64,000 nucleotides of DNA from Nonomuraea muscovyensis (GCF_014207745.1 NZ_JACHJB010000001.1:930001-994000); one strand, 5' to 3'; shown: positions 1 to 9,152, counted from the stretch's first letter. The notes: generated by a model from the letters alone, not told the origin. Numbers and translations: made by a program.

Positions 1-334
1 CGCTCCGCTGGAGCACGCTGTGCAGCTCGGGTTCGGCGAGCCGGAAGTTGACGGGGACGAAGACGGCGCCCAGGCGGAACGACGCCAGCATCGTCACCAG
101 GAAGGAGGCGCTGTTGAGCCCCAGGTAGGCGACCCGGTCGCCGTCGCCGACCCCGCCGTCGGCGAGGACCGTCGCCAGCCGGGCCGCCTTCAGGTCGAGC
201 TGGGCGTAGGTGAGGTCGCCGCCGGCGTAGCTGATCACGGTGGAGTCGCCGAAATGGCGGGCGTTGCGCGCGACGGCCGCGGCGGGGTTGACATCGACGC
301 CGGATCCCGAGTTCGGCGGATGGGGGTGGGTCAT
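1..334 (-). CDS. Acyl-CoA ligase (AMP-forming), N-terminal part, cut by window edge
   Basis: Reading leftwards from the ATG at 334, the first 111 residues match the N-terminus of class I adenylate-forming acyl-CoA synthetases. Visible parts include TYAQLDLKAARLA, GDRVAYLGLNSASFLVTMLA and FRLGAVFVPVNFRLAEPEL, the substrate-entry half that precedes the AMP-binding motif. The AMP-binding core lies beyond the edge, so substrate cannot be read. The start lies 11 nt after the stop of the dihydrodiol dehydrogenase gene, so it is the last visible member of the aromatic operon. It would plausibly activate an aromatic or phenylpropanoid acid, which is an inference from context. Confidence 0.85.
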   Translation of the reverse strand, partial: MTHPHPPNSGSGVDVNPAAAVARNARHFGDSTVISYAGGDLTYAQLDLKAARLATVLADGGVGDGDRVAYLGLNSASFLVTMLASFRLGAVFVPVNFRLAEPELHSVLQRS

Positions 335-345
335 CGGTCGGCTCC

Positions 346-1161
346 TCAGAGGTGGTCGCCGCCGGCGGCGCGGGCGAACCCCCGAACGCCGATGCCGCCG
401 TCGGCCGAGATGGCGTGTCCGGTGATGGTGCCGCTCTGCTCGCGGGCGGCGAGCAGGACGTAGGGCGCGGTGAAGTCGCGCGGGTCGGTGCTGGAGTCGT
501 GCAGCGGGATGGGCGGGGCCGCACGTCTCCTGGCGAAGGAGGCCGCGATCGAGCGGTCGCCGAGCGCCAGCGTCTCGGGGCCGCGCAGGTCGGTGTTCAT
601 GCCGCCGCAGGCGACGCCGTTCACCCGGACCTTGGGGGCCAGCTCGTAGGCGAGCTCGCGCATGAGACCCAGGCAGGCGTGCTTGCTGGCGGTGTAGAGG
701 GGCCCGCCGCCGTTGACGTGGAAGGAGGAGTTGGACAGCGTCATGACGATGCTGCCGCGCGTCCTGACCAGTTCGGGCCAGGCGGCCTCGGCGGCCAGCA
801 GGTAGCCCTTGACGTTGATCGAGAAGACCTCGTCGAAGGCGGCGTCGATCTCCGTGCCGGACAGGCGGGTGAGCTGGCGCTGGTAGTCCCACACGCCGGC
901 GTTGGCGACCAGGGTGTCCAGCTTGCCGAAGCGTTCGACGGTCTCGGCGACGGCGACGTGCAGCGCGTCGGAGTCGCGCACGTCGGCGGTGACCGCGTGC
1001 ATCCTGTCCGGGTCGCTGATCGCCTGGCCGAGCTGGTCGGGGTCGCGGCCCAGGATGGTCACGGACGCGCCCTCGGCGACGAAGCGTTCGGCGACGGCGC
1101 GGCCGATGCCGGAGCCGCCGCCGGTGATCAGGGCGACGTGGCCCTCGAGCCAGCCGCTCAC
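346..1161 (-). CDS. cis-2,3-dihydrodiol dehydrogenase (SDR family, BphB/HcaB-like)
   Basis: A 271-aa classical short-chain dehydrogenase that rearomatises the cis-dihydrodiol made by the dioxygenase to a catechol, using NAD+. It shows the TGGGSGIGRAVAERF dinucleotide loop, LVANAGVW and the YTASK active site, with a Ser in LSNSSFHVNGGG. The stretch RVNGVACGGMNTDLRGP is typical of biphenyl and phenylpropionate dihydrodiol dehydrogenases rather than generic SDRs. The start is a GTG whose last bases overlap the TGA of the hydrolase gene (GTGA), implying translational coupling. The longer open frame upstream (to 2532) is arginine/proline-rich shadow sequence and is not part of the protein. Confidence 0.9.
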   Translation of the reverse strand: MSGWLEGHVALITGGGSGIGRAVAERFVAEGASVTILGRDPDQLGQAISDPDRMHAVTADVRDSDALHVAVAETVERFGKLDTLVANAGVWDYQRQLTRLSGTEIDAAFDEVFSINVKGYLLAAEAAWPELVRTRGSIVMTLSNSSFHVNGGGPLYTASKHACLGLMRELAYELAPKVRVNGVACGGMNTDLRGPETLALGDRSIAASFARRRAAPPIPLHDSSTDPRDFTAPYVLLAAREQSGTITGHAISADGGIGVRGFARAAGGDHL

Positions 1162-1991
1162 GTCAGGAATCCCGTCACGAGGTCCTCGAACTCGCGCTGC
1201 CGCTCCAGCTGCACCCAGTGCCCGCACCGGCCGAACACGTGCAACTGCACGTCGCGGATCTGCTTGAGCATGAGCTGGGCGCCGTCGAGGGTGATCGTGC
1301 GGTCGTCGCGCCCCCAGAGCAGCAGGGTCGGGGCCTTGATCCTGTGCAGGTCCCTCCACAGCGGGTCCATGCCGCCGCGCTCGGCGAAGGCGGCGTTGTA
1401 GCGGTGGTAGAAGGCGATGTGGCTCTCGTCGAGGGAGGCCTCGTAGCGGGCCTGGACGACGTCCTCGCCGAACTGCCTGTGGTCGAAGACCATGGTGCGG
1501 ATGAACGCGGCCATCTTCTTCTCGCTCGGCCCGCCGCCGTTGTAGTAGCGGAACATCTCCTTCTGCCCCTCGGTGGGAGTGGGCCCGAACGGCAGCCAGC
1601 CGCCGCCGGGGGCCATCAGCACGAGCCTGGTGACGCGGTCGGTGCGCTCCTGGGCCATGGCGATCGCGGCGGCGCCGCCGAGGCTGTTGCCCAGCAGGTG
1701 GAAGGTGTCGATGCCGAGGGCGTCGAGCGCCTGGAAGAGGGCGTCCACGGTGATCTCGGTGATGGAGCGCTTGTCCAGGTCCTCTTCCGTGGGGCGGTAG
1801 CTGCCGCCGAAGCCGGGCTGGTCGGGCAGCACGACGCGGAAGTGGCGCGACAGCGAGGGCAGGTTCTGGTGGTAGTTGCCGACGCCGGAGGCGCCCGGGC
1901 CGCCGCCGTGCAGCATCACCAGGACGGGGCCCTCGCCGGTCTCGGCGACGGCGATCTCGCCGAGCGTGGTGGTCACGCTGTGGTGCTTCAC
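1158..1991 (-). CDS. Meta-cleavage-product hydrolase (MhpC/BphD family)
   Basis: A 277-aa alpha/beta hydrolase that would split the C-C bond of the 2-hydroxy-6-oxo dienoate formed by extradiol ring cleavage. It releases 2-hydroxypentadienoate and a carboxylic acid. Visible family marks are MLHGGGPGASG (oxyanion region), the nucleophile elbow GNSLGGAAA, the acid in LLLWGRDDRTI and the histidine in GRCGHWVQLER. Length is standard for MhpC/BphD. It sits between the dioxygenase beta subunit and the dihydrodiol dehydrogenase, and overlaps the latter by 4 nt. The matching extradiol dioxygenase is in the divergent operon at 6530. Confidence 0.92.
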   Translation of the reverse strand: MKHHSVTTTLGEIAVAETGEGPVLVMLHGGGPGASGVGNYHQNLPSLSRHFRVVLPDQPGFGGSYRPTEEDLDKRSITEITVDALFQALDALGIDTFHLLGNSLGGAAAIAMAQERTDRVTRLVLMAPGGGWLPFGPTPTEGQKEMFRYYNGGGPSEKKMAAFIRTMVFDHRQFGEDVVQARYEASLDESHIAFYHRYNAAFAERGGMDPLWRDLHRIKAPTLLLWGRDDRTITLDGAQLMLKQIRDVQLHVFGRCGHWVQLERQREFEDLVTGFLT

Positions 1992-2002
1992 AGAGGCTCC
2001 GA

Positions 2003-2566
2003 TCAGAAGAAGGTCGAGATGTTCTTGGCCAGCAGGATGTTCTGGTCGAGCAGGATGGTCCGGCGGGCGACCTGGAGGCCGTTCCCGGTACGGCGCAGGA
2101 TGTCGGTACGGCTGCCGGCGAAGACGTTCTCCTCGCGTTCCATGCGGTTGCGGTAGACCAGGAACACCGAGCGGACGAGCAGGTCGTCGGCGGTGAAGCC
2201 GGGGTGCTCGGCGGGGTCGACGTGGCGGGCCAGCACGTTGCTGATGAGGTGGCGGGTCCGCGAGGGCGGGTCCTCGGCCCAGGCCATGCCGGAGTCGAAG
2301 CGGCGGACGCGCCAGGCCAGGCTCTCCTTGCTCTCGTCGTAGAAGGCGGCCTCGCCCCGGGCCGCGACGGACAGCGCCTGCTGGCGGCGCAGCCGGTTGG
2401 TACGGGTGGGCATCCAGTAGTCGAGATCGTCGGCGAGCAGGTCGAGCCAGTCGGCGTAGCGACCGGCGTCGAGGAGGTCGGCCTCCTCGTAGTAGAACTG
2501 CTCGACCTCGAAGTGGGTGTCGCGGTCGGCACGCGTCCCGGCCCGCGACTCGGTGGCGGTGCTCAC
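2003..2566 (-). CDS. Ring-hydroxylating dioxygenase, beta subunit (small subunit)
   Basis: A 187-aa NTF2-fold small subunit that assembles with the alpha subunit into the terminal oxygenase. FEVEQFYYEEADLLDAGRY, WLDLLADDLDYWMPTR and the C-terminal LLDQNILLAKNISTFF are typical of the biphenyl/phenylpropionate beta subunits. The GTG at 2566 is chosen because the family begins just before this point; a GAAGGG stretch lies 13 nt upstream. The open frame continues to 2650 but that part falls in the twin hairpins. The gene is separated from the reductase by 85 nt of structured DNA, the only sizeable gap in this operon. Confidence 0.9.
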   Translation of the reverse strand: MSTATESRAGTRADRDTHFEVEQFYYEEADLLDAGRYADWLDLLADDLDYWMPTRTNRLRRQQALSVAARGEAAFYDESKESLAWRVRRFDSGMAWAEDPPSRTRHLISNVLARHVDPAEHPGFTADDLLVRSVFLVYRNRMEREENVFAGSRTDILRRTGNGLQVARRTILLDQNILLAKNISTFF

Positions 2567-2605
2567 GATGTCATTCGATCCCTTCTCAGGGCGGATGGGA
2601 ATGAG

Positions 2606-2654
2606 ATGTGCCGCAGAGCGGCACGTCCGGAATGTGCCGCAGAGCGGCACGTCA
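2606..2654. repeat. Twin direct-repeated hairpins between reductase and beta-subunit genes
   Basis: Two identical perfect stem-loops, GTGCCGC-AGA-GCGGCAC, occupy 2608-2624 and 2634-2650, repeated head to tail with a 26-bp period. The shared core extends to ATGTGCCGCAGAGCGGCACG. The second copy touches the stop codon of the ferredoxin reductase gene. In mRNA they would form consecutive 7-bp stems with triloops ahead of the beta-subunit start. They lack a T tract, so partial attenuation, mRNA protection, or a dimeric DNA-binding site are all possible. Confidence 0.75.
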
Positions 2655-3803
2655 GGGGCGCAGCAGCGTGCGCAGGTTCACGGCGGGGTCCCCCAGCCGG
2701 GCCGGATCGGCCGGGATCCGGCGGTCGATCATGCGGCGGGCGGCCCGCACGGCGTTGGGGTCGTCCACGGCCGCGGCCGCCACGACCAGCCCGTCGCGCA
2801 GGCCGAACACCGAGAACGCGGGGTCGGCGAAGGAGCCGCGGAGCACGGTCCGGTCGGCCTGCGCCATGTGGCCGACGGCCTCGACGTGGCGGCCGTGCCG
2901 GTCGGTCCAGAACCAGGGGGCGGCGGGCGGCGGAGGCGGTGCCCCGAGGATGGTGGCCGCCGCCCGTGCGCCGTCGTGCTGGGCGGCTTCCCAGTGCCCG
3001 TCGCGGCTGCGCGCGGAGTCACCGACCGCGAGGATCGCCGGATTCGAGGTGACCTGTCCGGTGTTCACGACGATGCGGCGATCGACCCTCAGCCCGGCCG
3101 CCTCGGCGAGCGCGGTCTCGGGCACCATGCCGACACCGAGCACCACCGCGTCGAACTCCTCGCGTCCTCCGGCGAGTACGGCTCCGTCCTCGAACGACTC
3201 CACCCCGGCCTGGACGGTGGTGATGCCGCGGACCGCATGCCGTTCGTGCAGCCAGGCGGCCAGCTCGGCGCCGACCGCGGCGGCCAGCGGCCTGGCCACC
3301 GGGTCCGCGAGCACGACCTCGCAGCCGAGATCGACGGCACTCGACGCCACCTCTGCGCCGATCAGGCCCGCGCCGACCACCAGCACACGGGCACCCGGCC
3401 GCAGAACGGCGCGCAACCGGTCGGCGTCCTCGGCCGTGCGCAGCACGTGCGCGCGCTCGCAGCCCGGGATGGGCGGGCGCGCCGCTCCCCCGCCGGTGGC
3501 CAGGACCACCCGGTCGGCGGGCAGCAGGGTGCCGTCCTGCAGCTCGACGCCGCCTGGTCGCAGCCCGGTCACGCGCGTTCGGTTGATCAGCCGGACGGCC
3601 TGCTCGTCGTACCACTGCGGAGGCTGCAGGGCGATCCGCCCGAGGTCCTTGGCCCCGGTCAGGTAGTCCTTCGACAGGGGCGGGCGGTCGTAGGGGAACT
3701 CGCCGGCGTCGACCAGCGTGAGGTCGCCGTCGAAGCCGCCGGCGCGCAGGGCCGCGGCCGTGCTGACCCCGGCGATCCCGCCGCCGACGATCACGACGTT
3801 CAT
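2652..3803 (-). CDS. Ferredoxin reductase (FAD/NADH) of the aromatic dioxygenase
   Basis: A 383-aa pyridine-nucleotide-disulfide-type oxidoreductase that moves electrons from NADH to the Rieske ferredoxin. It has an N-terminal FAD loop (VVIVGGGIAGVSTAAAL), the YDRPPLSKDYLTG signature of BphA4/HcaD-type reductases, a second nucleotide loop (VLVVGAGLIGAEVASSA) and an ILAVGDSA motif, followed by the reductase C-terminal domain. The ATG at 3803 overlaps the ferredoxin stop by 4 nt (ATGA). The longer open frame to 3935 is the ferredoxin gene in another frame. Confidence 0.93.
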   Translation of the reverse strand: MNVVIVGGGIAGVSTAAALRAGGFDGDLTLVDAGEFPYDRPPLSKDYLTGAKDLGRIALQPPQWYDEQAVRLINRTRVTGLRPGGVELQDGTLLPADRVVLATGGGAARPPIPGCERAHVLRTAEDADRLRAVLRPGARVLVVGAGLIGAEVASSAVDLGCEVVLADPVARPLAAAVGAELAAWLHERHAVRGITTVQAGVESFEDGAVLAGGREEFDAVVLGVGMVPETALAEAAGLRVDRRIVVNTGQVTSNPAILAVGDSARSRDGHWEAAQHDGARAAATILGAPPPPPAAPWFWTDRHGRHVEAVGHMAQADRTVLRGSFADPAFSVFGLRDGLVVAAAAVDDPNAVRAARRMIDRRIPADPARLGDPAVNLRTLLRP

Positions 3804-4135
3804 GGCGTCTGGTTCGGGAAGAGGTAGACCTCGCCGTCGCGCACCTCGACCCGGTGCGGGCAGGTGTCGCGGGTGGCGGGCAGGCCCTGGACCTCGCCGT
3901 TCTTCAGGCAGAACTTGCTGGAGTGCAGGGGGCACTCGACGTAGCCGTCCTCGACCCAGCCGTCGGCCAGGGAGGCGTCCTCGTGCGTGCAGGTGTCGTT
4001 CAGCGCCCAGAGGCCGCCGTCGGTGTCGCGCAGCAGCGCCACGTTGTCCTCGGTGCCGATGATCGCCTTGTCGATGGCGATGCCCTCGCCCTCGGGGACG
4101 TCGTCCAGCGCGGCGACCCGGATGCCGTCGGTCAT
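3800..4135 (-). CDS. Rieske-type ferredoxin of the aromatic dioxygenase
   Basis: A 111-aa soluble Rieske [2Fe-2S] ferredoxin that passes electrons from the reductase to the oxygenase. The cluster ligands are visible as CTH (in LNDTCTHEDASLADGW) and CPLHS, spaced as in BphF/HcaC-type ferredoxins. Length is normal for the family. Its ATG overlaps the TGA of the alpha subunit (ATGA), and its own stop overlaps the reductase start, so alpha subunit, ferredoxin and reductase look translationally coupled. Confidence 0.94.
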   Translation of the reverse strand: MTDGIRVAALDDVPEGEGIAIDKAIIGTEDNVALLRDTDGGLWALNDTCTHEDASLADGWVEDGYVECPLHSSKFCLKNGEVQGLPATRDTCPHRVEVRDGEVYLFPNQTP

Positions 4136-5454
4136 TTGCCCTCCTCGTGCCAGGCGGGGGTGGTCATCAGCTCGCGCCAGCGCGCGTAGAAGGCCCGGCC
4201 GGCGGCGTCGCTGTACAGCTCGCTGGTCTGGCCGGGGTGGCGGCCGTCGTCGCGTTCGGAGCCGAGGCCCATCTGGTAGTTGAGCGGCACGCTGTTGGTG
4301 ACGAAGCCGTGCGCGACGGCCTGCACCTCGCTCCAGTTCTCGCCGTCGTCCTGTTCGAAGATGCCGCTCGGGCCGAACGTGCGCAGGTTGTACAGCCGCT
4401 GCGCCTCGCGCACCTCGGGCGGCATGGACCTGTCCACGATCGTCCAGGCCCACACCTCCATCCGGTCCGGGCCTTTCGGATGCCAGACGCGGATGGAGCC
4501 GTTGACGGGCAGGTAGGAGAAGTTCGGGAAGACGGTGGCGTGGCCGTTGGTGAGCGGGCCCTCGACGCGCGCCTCGCCGAGGCGTTCGCGCAGCGCGGCG
4601 TAGTCCGTCCACTGGTGCACGGTCTTGGCGTCGAAGCGGTTCTTCGGGTGCACGGGGAAGCCGGCGCCGTGGCCGTTCGGGCTGCCGTACTGGCGGCCGG
4701 TGCGGTGCACGATCTCGTCCTTGGGGCCCTTGCCCGTGGGCGAGAGGACCATGAGCGCCGAGGCGTGGCTCATGTTGACGTGGTACCAGTCGGTGGCGAA
4801 CTGCTCGGCGGCCAGCTTCCAGTTGCCCTCCAGCACCCACTTGTGCACGCCGCCCACGACCACCGTGCCCTCGTCGTCGTGGTCGAGCATCGCGTCCATG
4901 TACCAGGCCATGTCGCCCAGCGACTCGCGCAGCGGCACCGGGTCGGGGTTCCAGGTGCCGAAGATCAGGCCGCGGTGGCTGTCGATGTGGGGCACCTCGA
5001 CCAGGCCCCACTCCCTCGTGTCGAACGACTCCGGGTAGCCGGCCTTGTTCGGGACGCTGACCAGCTTGCCTTCCAGGTCGAAGGACCATCCGTGGTAAGT
5101 GCAGGTGAAGTTGCGGGTGGCGCCGTAGTCGGCGCGGCACACGCGGGCGCCGCGGTGGCGGCAGGAGTTGAGGTACGCCCGGACCCGCCGGTTGCGGTCG
5201 AGGGTGACGATGACCGGGTCCTCGCCCATGTAGGTGGTGAAGAAGTCGCCGGGCTTGTGGAACTGGTCGGCGTGCGCCAGGAACAGCCAGCTCGGCGCGA
5301 ACACGCGGCGCAGCTCCTGCCGGTAGATCTCCTGGTCGGTGAAGATGACGCGATCCACCAGCCCGCCCTCGGCGTCCACCAGGCCGGAGACGTCGATGGT
5401 CCGCGCCAGCTCGGCCGGGCGCCGCAGAGCCCCGTGCGGGGTTTCGATGGTCAT
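4132..5454 (-). CDS. Ring-hydroxylating dioxygenase, alpha subunit (Rieske oxygenase)
   Basis: A 440-aa catalytic large subunit. The N-terminal Rieske domain carries C98-R-H100 and C118-x2-H121. The C-terminal catalytic domain carries the mononuclear-iron motif in AAEQFATDWYHVNMSHASA, with the bridging Asp and the two His ligands. The family inserts O2 into an aromatic ring to give a cis-dihydrodiol, here most likely on a phenylpropionate, cinnamate or biphenyl-like substrate. The ATG at 5454 is preferred; a GTG two codons upstream (5460) is possible, and neither has a clear ribosome site. It is the first gene of the minus-strand operon. Confidence 0.93.
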   Translation of the reverse strand: MTIETPHGALRRPAELARTIDVSGLVDAEGGLVDRVIFTDQEIYRQELRRVFAPSWLFLAHADQFHKPGDFFTTYMGEDPVIVTLDRNRRVRAYLNSCRHRGARVCRADYGATRNFTCTYHGWSFDLEGKLVSVPNKAGYPESFDTREWGLVEVPHIDSHRGLIFGTWNPDPVPLRESLGDMAWYMDAMLDHDDEGTVVVGGVHKWVLEGNWKLAAEQFATDWYHVNMSHASALMVLSPTGKGPKDEIVHRTGRQYGSPNGHGAGFPVHPKNRFDAKTVHQWTDYAALRERLGEARVEGPLTNGHATVFPNFSYLPVNGSIRVWHPKGPDRMEVWAWTIVDRSMPPEVREAQRLYNLRTFGPSGIFEQDDGENWSEVQAVAHGFVTNSVPLNYQMGLGSERDDGRHPGQTSELYSDAAGRAFYARWRELMTTPAWHEEGK

Positions 5455-5555
5455 GAGCACAGGTAACAGCCAGGGACGCGCCGCCTTCCAACGGTCGTTC
5501 CGTACGACGGCACACGAGCTGTCCCGTGCCGGTCATCGTCGGACACCGTGAGGGC
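5455..5555. promoter_or_regulatory. Divergent promoter region of the aromatic operons, with a short inverted repeat
   Basis: This 101-bp gap separates the two divergent catabolic operons, so both promoters should lie here. An interrupted palindrome GTCGT-N5-ACGAC sits at 5494-5508, centrally placed, and could bind a regulator shared by both directions. No regulator gene lies within the visible cluster. No convincing -35/-10 pair was identified. Confidence 0.35.
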
Positions 5556-6533
5556 ATGCTTGCCGCCACCGCCGTCTCCCAGAGCGCGACCGACCCGCTG
5601 GCCGGGCTCGTCCTGGGCGACGTTCCCAAGCCCGAACCCCGGCCGGGCTGGTCGATCGTCCGGGTCGTCTCGTCCTCACTCAACATGCACGACCTGTGGA
5701 CGCTGCGTGGTGTCGGCCACCCGCCCGAACGGCTGCCGATCATCCTCGGCTGCGACGCCGCCGGCTACGACGAGGACGGCAACGAGGTCATCGTGCACCC
5801 CGTCATCGCCGATCCCGACGCCGGACGTGGTGACGAGACGCTGGACCCGAACCGGGCACTGCTGTCCGAGCAGCACAACGGCGCCTTCGCCGAGTACCTG
5901 ACCGTGCCGGCCCGTAACCTGATCCCCAAGCCGTCGTGGTTGTCGTTCGACGAGGCCGCGTGCCTGCCGGTCGCGTGGACGACCGCGTACCGGATGCTGT
6001 TCACCCAGGCGCGGATCAAGGCCGGCGACCGGGTGCTGGTGCAGGGCGCGGGCGGCGGTGTCGCCTCGGCCGCGATCAAGCTGGCCGTCGCCGCCGGCAC
6101 CGTCGTCTACGCGACCAGCCGCAGCGAGGACAAGCGCGCCCAGGCCGTCGCCTGGGGCGCGCGGGCGGCCGTGCCGACCGGGGAGCGGCTGCCCGAGCGC
6201 GTCGACGTGGTGATCGAGACGGTCGGCGAGGCCACCTGGTCGCACTCGCTGAAGTCGTTGCGTCCCGGCGGCACCGTCGTCATCGCCGGCGCCACCAGCG
6301 GCACCAACCCGCCCGCCGACCTCGGCCGGGTCTTCTACCTGCAGCAGCGCATCCTCGGCTCCACCGGCTGCACCCGCGGCGAGCTGGTCGCGCTGCTGAA
6401 CATGATGGACGCCACGGGCCTGCGCCCGGTGATCGACCGCACGCTCCCGCTGGACGAGATCCACAAGGGTTTCCAGCTCATGATCGACGGGCGGCTCACC
6501 GGCAAACTCGTCATCAAGGAGATCTCCTCATGA
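5556..6533 (+). CDS. MDR-superfamily zinc-independent oxidoreductase (quinone-reductase-like)
   Basis: A 325-aa medium-chain dehydrogenase/reductase. The N-terminal GroES-like domain includes SSLNMHDLWTLRGV and GCDAAGYDEDGNEV. The Rossmann domain shows VLVQGAGGGVASAAIKLA followed by a short-chain-like VVIAGATSG. The catalytic-zinc cysteine/histidine set of true alcohol dehydrogenases is absent. The ATG at 5556 aligns with the family start better than the GTG at 5526. It leads the operon that makes the lower meta-cleavage pathway, with a 4-nt overlap to the extradiol dioxygenase. Its step is not part of the textbook mhp/hca route; reduction of an enoyl or quinone intermediate is a guess. Confidence 0.85.
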   Translation: MLAATAVSQSATDPLAGLVLGDVPKPEPRPGWSIVRVVSSSLNMHDLWTLRGVGHPPERLPIILGCDAAGYDEDGNEVIVHPVIADPDAGRGDETLDPNRALLSEQHNGAFAEYLTVPARNLIPKPSWLSFDEAACLPVAWTTAYRMLFTQARIKAGDRVLVQGAGGGVASAAIKLAVAAGTVVYATSRSEDKRAQAVAWGARAAVPTGERLPERVDVVIETVGEATWSHSLKSLRPGGTVVIAGATSGTNPPADLGRVFYLQQRILGSTGCTRGELVALLNMMDATGLRPVIDRTLPLDEIHKGFQLMIDGRLTGKLVIKEISS

Positions 6534-7471
6534 GTGCCGTAGCCGTCGGCCTGTCCCACTCCCCGCTCATCGGCAAGAACGACCCCGCGCCCGGCGTGAT
6601 CGCGGCCGTGGACGCCGCCGTGGACGAGGCCCGGGCCTTCGTCCGCGCCTTCGATCCCGAGCTGGTCGTGCTGTACGCGCCCGACCACTACAACGGCTTC
6701 TTCTACAAGGAGATGCCGCCGTTCTGCCTGGCGACGCAGGCCCACGCGGTCGGGGACTTCAGCTCGGCCGCCGGACCCCTGTCGGTGGACACCGAGGCCG
6801 CCCGCGCCATCGCCCGCGGCGTGCTGGGGCGGGGCGTCGATCTGACGATCTCGGCGCGGATGACCGTGGACCACGGCTTCGTGCAGCCACTGGAGGTGCT
6901 GTTCGGCGGCATCGACCAGGTCCCTGTCGTGCCGGTCTTCGTCAACGGGGTCGCCACCCCGCTCGGCCCGGTCCGCCGCGTCCGCGCACTCGGCACCGCC
7001 GTCGGCGCGGCAGCCGCCGAGCTGGACCGGCGGGTGCTGTTCCTCGGCTCCGGCGGGCTGTCGCACGACCCGCCCGTCCCCGTGCTGGACGGCGCGCCGC
7101 CCCGCGTCGCCGACGCCCTCATCGAGGGCCACCCGCCCACCCCGGAGCAGCGGGCACGAGGCGAGCAGCGCGTGATCCAGGCCGGTCGTGACTACGCCGC
7201 CGGTTCGACCGCGATGACCCCCATCAACCCGGCCTGGGACAACCTGGTCCTCGACACCCTCGCGAGCGGCCGGCTGGAGGACGTGGACGGCTGGAGCGTG
7301 GAGTGGATGGGCGCCGAGGGCGGCGGTTCGGCGCACGAGGTCCGGACGTGGATCGCCGCGTTCGCCTCGCTCGCCGCCACCGGCGAGTACCGGCTCACCT
7401 CTCGCTTCTACCGCGCCATCCCCGAGTGGATCGCGGGCTTCGCGGTCGCCACCGCGGAGGGTGCGCGATGA
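6530..7471 (+). CDS. mhpB: 2,3-dihydroxyphenylpropionate 1,2-dioxygenase (MhpB-like extradiol dioxygenase)
   Basis: A 313-aa class III (LigB-type) extradiol dioxygenase that cleaves the catechol ring next to the hydroxyls using Fe(II). It has the family opening [16 protein letters not shown], the conserved [28 protein letters not shown] and the [10 protein letters not shown] segment carrying active-site histidines. Length equals that of MhpB of enteric bacteria. Its product is the substrate of the hydrolase at 1158-1991, across the divergent promoter. Start and stop both overlap neighbouring genes by 4 nt (ATGA). Confidence 0.92.
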   Translation: MSAVAVGLSHSPLIGKNDPAPGVIAAVDAAVDEARAFVRAFDPELVVLYAPDHYNGFFYKEMPPFCLATQAHAVGDFSSAAGPLSVDTEAARAIARGVLGRGVDLTISARMTVDHGFVQPLEVLFGGIDQVPVVPVFVNGVATPLGPVRRVRALGTAVGAAAAELDRRVLFLGSGGLSHDPPVPVLDGAPPRVADALIEGHPPTPEQRARGEQRVIQAGRDYAAGSTAMTPINPAWDNLVLDTLASGRLEDVDGWSVEWMGAEGGGSAHEVRTWIAAFASLAATGEYRLTSRFYRAIPEWIAGFAVATAEGAR

Positions 7472-8241
7472 CCGGCGTGGACGAGGCCGTGGACGAGGCC
7501 GTGGACCGGCTGGCGGACGCGGCTCTCACCGGCAGGCCGTGCCGGCCGGTCCGCGACCTCATCACCGACGTCGCGGACGCCTACGAGGTCCAGCGCCGCC
7601 TGAACGCCCGCCGCACCGCCCCCGTGACGGGCCGGAAGATCGGCCTCACCTCCCCCGCCGTGCAGCAGCAGCTCGGCGTGGACCAGCCGGACTTCGGCGT
7701 GCTCTTCGCGGACATGGAAGTGACCGGCACGGCCCCCACCGGGCGGCTCCTGCAGCCGAAGGTCGAGGCCGAGATCGCCTTCATGCTCTCCTGCGACCTG
7801 TCGGGCGATCTCGACCTGGCGGCGGTGCGGGCAGCCGTCGAGTACGCCGTCCCCGCCTTGGAGATCGTGGACAGCCGCATCGCCGGCTGGGACATCACGA
7901 TCACCGACACCGTCGCCGACAACGCCTCCAGCGGCCTGTACGCGCTCGGCTCGGAGCGGCTGCCGCTGAGCGCGTTCGAGCCCGTCGAAACCACCATGCG
8001 GATGTACGCCGGCGACCAGGTCGTCTCCCAGGGCAGCGGCGCCGCCTGCCTCGGCGACCCGCTCACCGCGCTGCTCTGGCTGGCCCGCACCGCACGCGAC
8101 TTCGGCGACCCGCTGCGCGCGGGCCAGGTGATCCTGTCCGGCGCTCTGGGCCCGATGGTCCCCGTCTCCCCCGGCCTCACCGTAAAGGCCGACATTTCCG
8201 GACTCGGCACGGTGGCCGTGACCTTCGAGGACAACGCATGA
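7468..8241 (+). CDS. mhpD: 2-keto-4-pentenoate hydratase (MhpD-like)
   Basis: A 257-aa hydratase of the fumarylacetoacetase-like fold that hydrates 2-hydroxypenta-2,4-dienoate to 4-hydroxy-2-oxovalerate. Recognisable stretches are [51 protein letters not shown] and VTDNAS-type sequence ([14 protein letters not shown]). The N-terminus has a short acidic repeat, [14 protein letters not shown]. It is coupled by ATGA overlaps to the dioxygenase upstream and the acetaldehyde dehydrogenase downstream. Confidence 0.92.
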   Translation: MTGVDEAVDEAVDRLADAALTGRPCRPVRDLITDVADAYEVQRRLNARRTAPVTGRKIGLTSPAVQQQLGVDQPDFGVLFADMEVTGTAPTGRLLQPKVEAEIAFMLSCDLSGDLDLAAVRAAVEYAVPALEIVDSRIAGWDITITDTVADNASSGLYALGSERLPLSAFEPVETTMRMYAGDQVVSQGSGAACLGDPLTALLWLARTARDFGDPLRAGQVILSGALGPMVPVSPGLTVKADISGLGTVAVTFEDNA

Positions 8242-9152
8242 ACAAGACCAAGGTGGCCGTGATCGGCTCCGGCAACATCGGCACCGACCTGATGATCAAG
8301 GTGCTCCGCCGCTCCGGCCCCCTGGAGATGGGCGCCATGGTCGGCATCGACCCCGACTCCGACGGCCTGGCCCGCGCTCGCCGCCTCAAGGTGCCCACCA
8401 CCCACGAGGGCGTGGACGGCCTGATCGCCATGGACGGCTTCGCCGACCTCGACATCGTCTTCGACGCCACCTCCGCCAAGGCCCACATCGCCAACGCCGC
8501 CAAGCTGGAGCCGTACGGCAAGACTCTGATCGACCTCACCCCTGCGGCGATCGGCCCGTTCGTCGTCCCCCCGGTCAACCTCGACGCCCACCTCGGCACG
8601 AACAACCTCAACATGGTCACCTGCGGCGGCCAGGCCACCATCCCCATCGTGCACGCCGTCTCCCGCATCACCTCCGTCGCGTACGCCGAGATCGTCGCCT
8701 CCATCGCCTCGAAGTCGGCCGGCCCCGGCACCCGGGCCAACATCGACGAGTTCACCGAGACCACCTCGGCCGCCATCGAGAGCGTCGGCGGCGCCGCCCG
8801 CGGGAAGGCGATCATCGTCCTCAACCCGGCCGACCCGCCGCTCATCATGCGCGACACCGTCTTCTGCCTCATCGGTGACGCCGGCCACGACGCCATCCGG
8901 GCCTCCGTCGAGGAGATGGTGGCCGAGGTCGCCACGTACGTCCCCGGCTATCGCCTCAAGCAGGACGTGCAGTTCACCCCGATCGACGAGCCCGTCACGA
9001 CGCTCACCCCCGAGCCGGTCACCACCCGCGTGTCGGTGTTCCTGGAGGTGGAGGGCGCCGCCCACTACCTGCCCGCCTACGCCGGCAACCTCGACATCAT
9101 GACCTCGGCCGCGCTGCGCGTCGCCGAGCGCATCGCAGGAGCCACCGCATGA
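8238..9152 (+). CDS. mhpF: Acetaldehyde dehydrogenase, acetylating (MhpF-like)
   Basis: A 304-aa CoA-dependent dehydrogenase that converts acetaldehyde, NAD+ and CoA to acetyl-CoA. It starts with a nucleotide-binding loop ([18 protein letters not shown]). It contains the catalytic-cysteine segment [15 protein letters not shown] and the conserved [16 protein letters not shown]. In this family it channels acetaldehyde from the aldolase encoded next (mhpE), and the two genes overlap by 4 nt. Length is standard. Confidence 0.95.
   Translation: MNKTKVAVIGSGNIGTDLMIKVLRRSGPLEMGAMVGIDPDSDGLARARRLKVPTTHEGVDGLIAMDGFADLDIVFDATSAKAHIANAAKLEPYGKTLIDLTPAAIGPFVVPPVNLDAHLGTNNLNMVTCGGQATIPIVHAVSRITSVAYAEIVASIASKSAGPGTRANIDEFTETTSAAIESVGGAARGKAIIVLNPADPPLIMRDTVFCLIGDAGHDAIRASVEEMVAEVATYVPGYRLKQDVQFTPIDEPVTTLTPEPVTTRVSVFLEVEGAAHYLPAYAGNLDIMTSAALRVAERIAGATA

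Noticed and set aside
346..2532. A 728-codon open frame apparently fusing other sequence to the dihydrodiol dehydrogenase
   Set aside because: Only the part after GTG 1161 is SDR-like; the rest is Arg/Pro/Ala shadow sequence antisense-frame to the hydrolase and beta-subunit genes.
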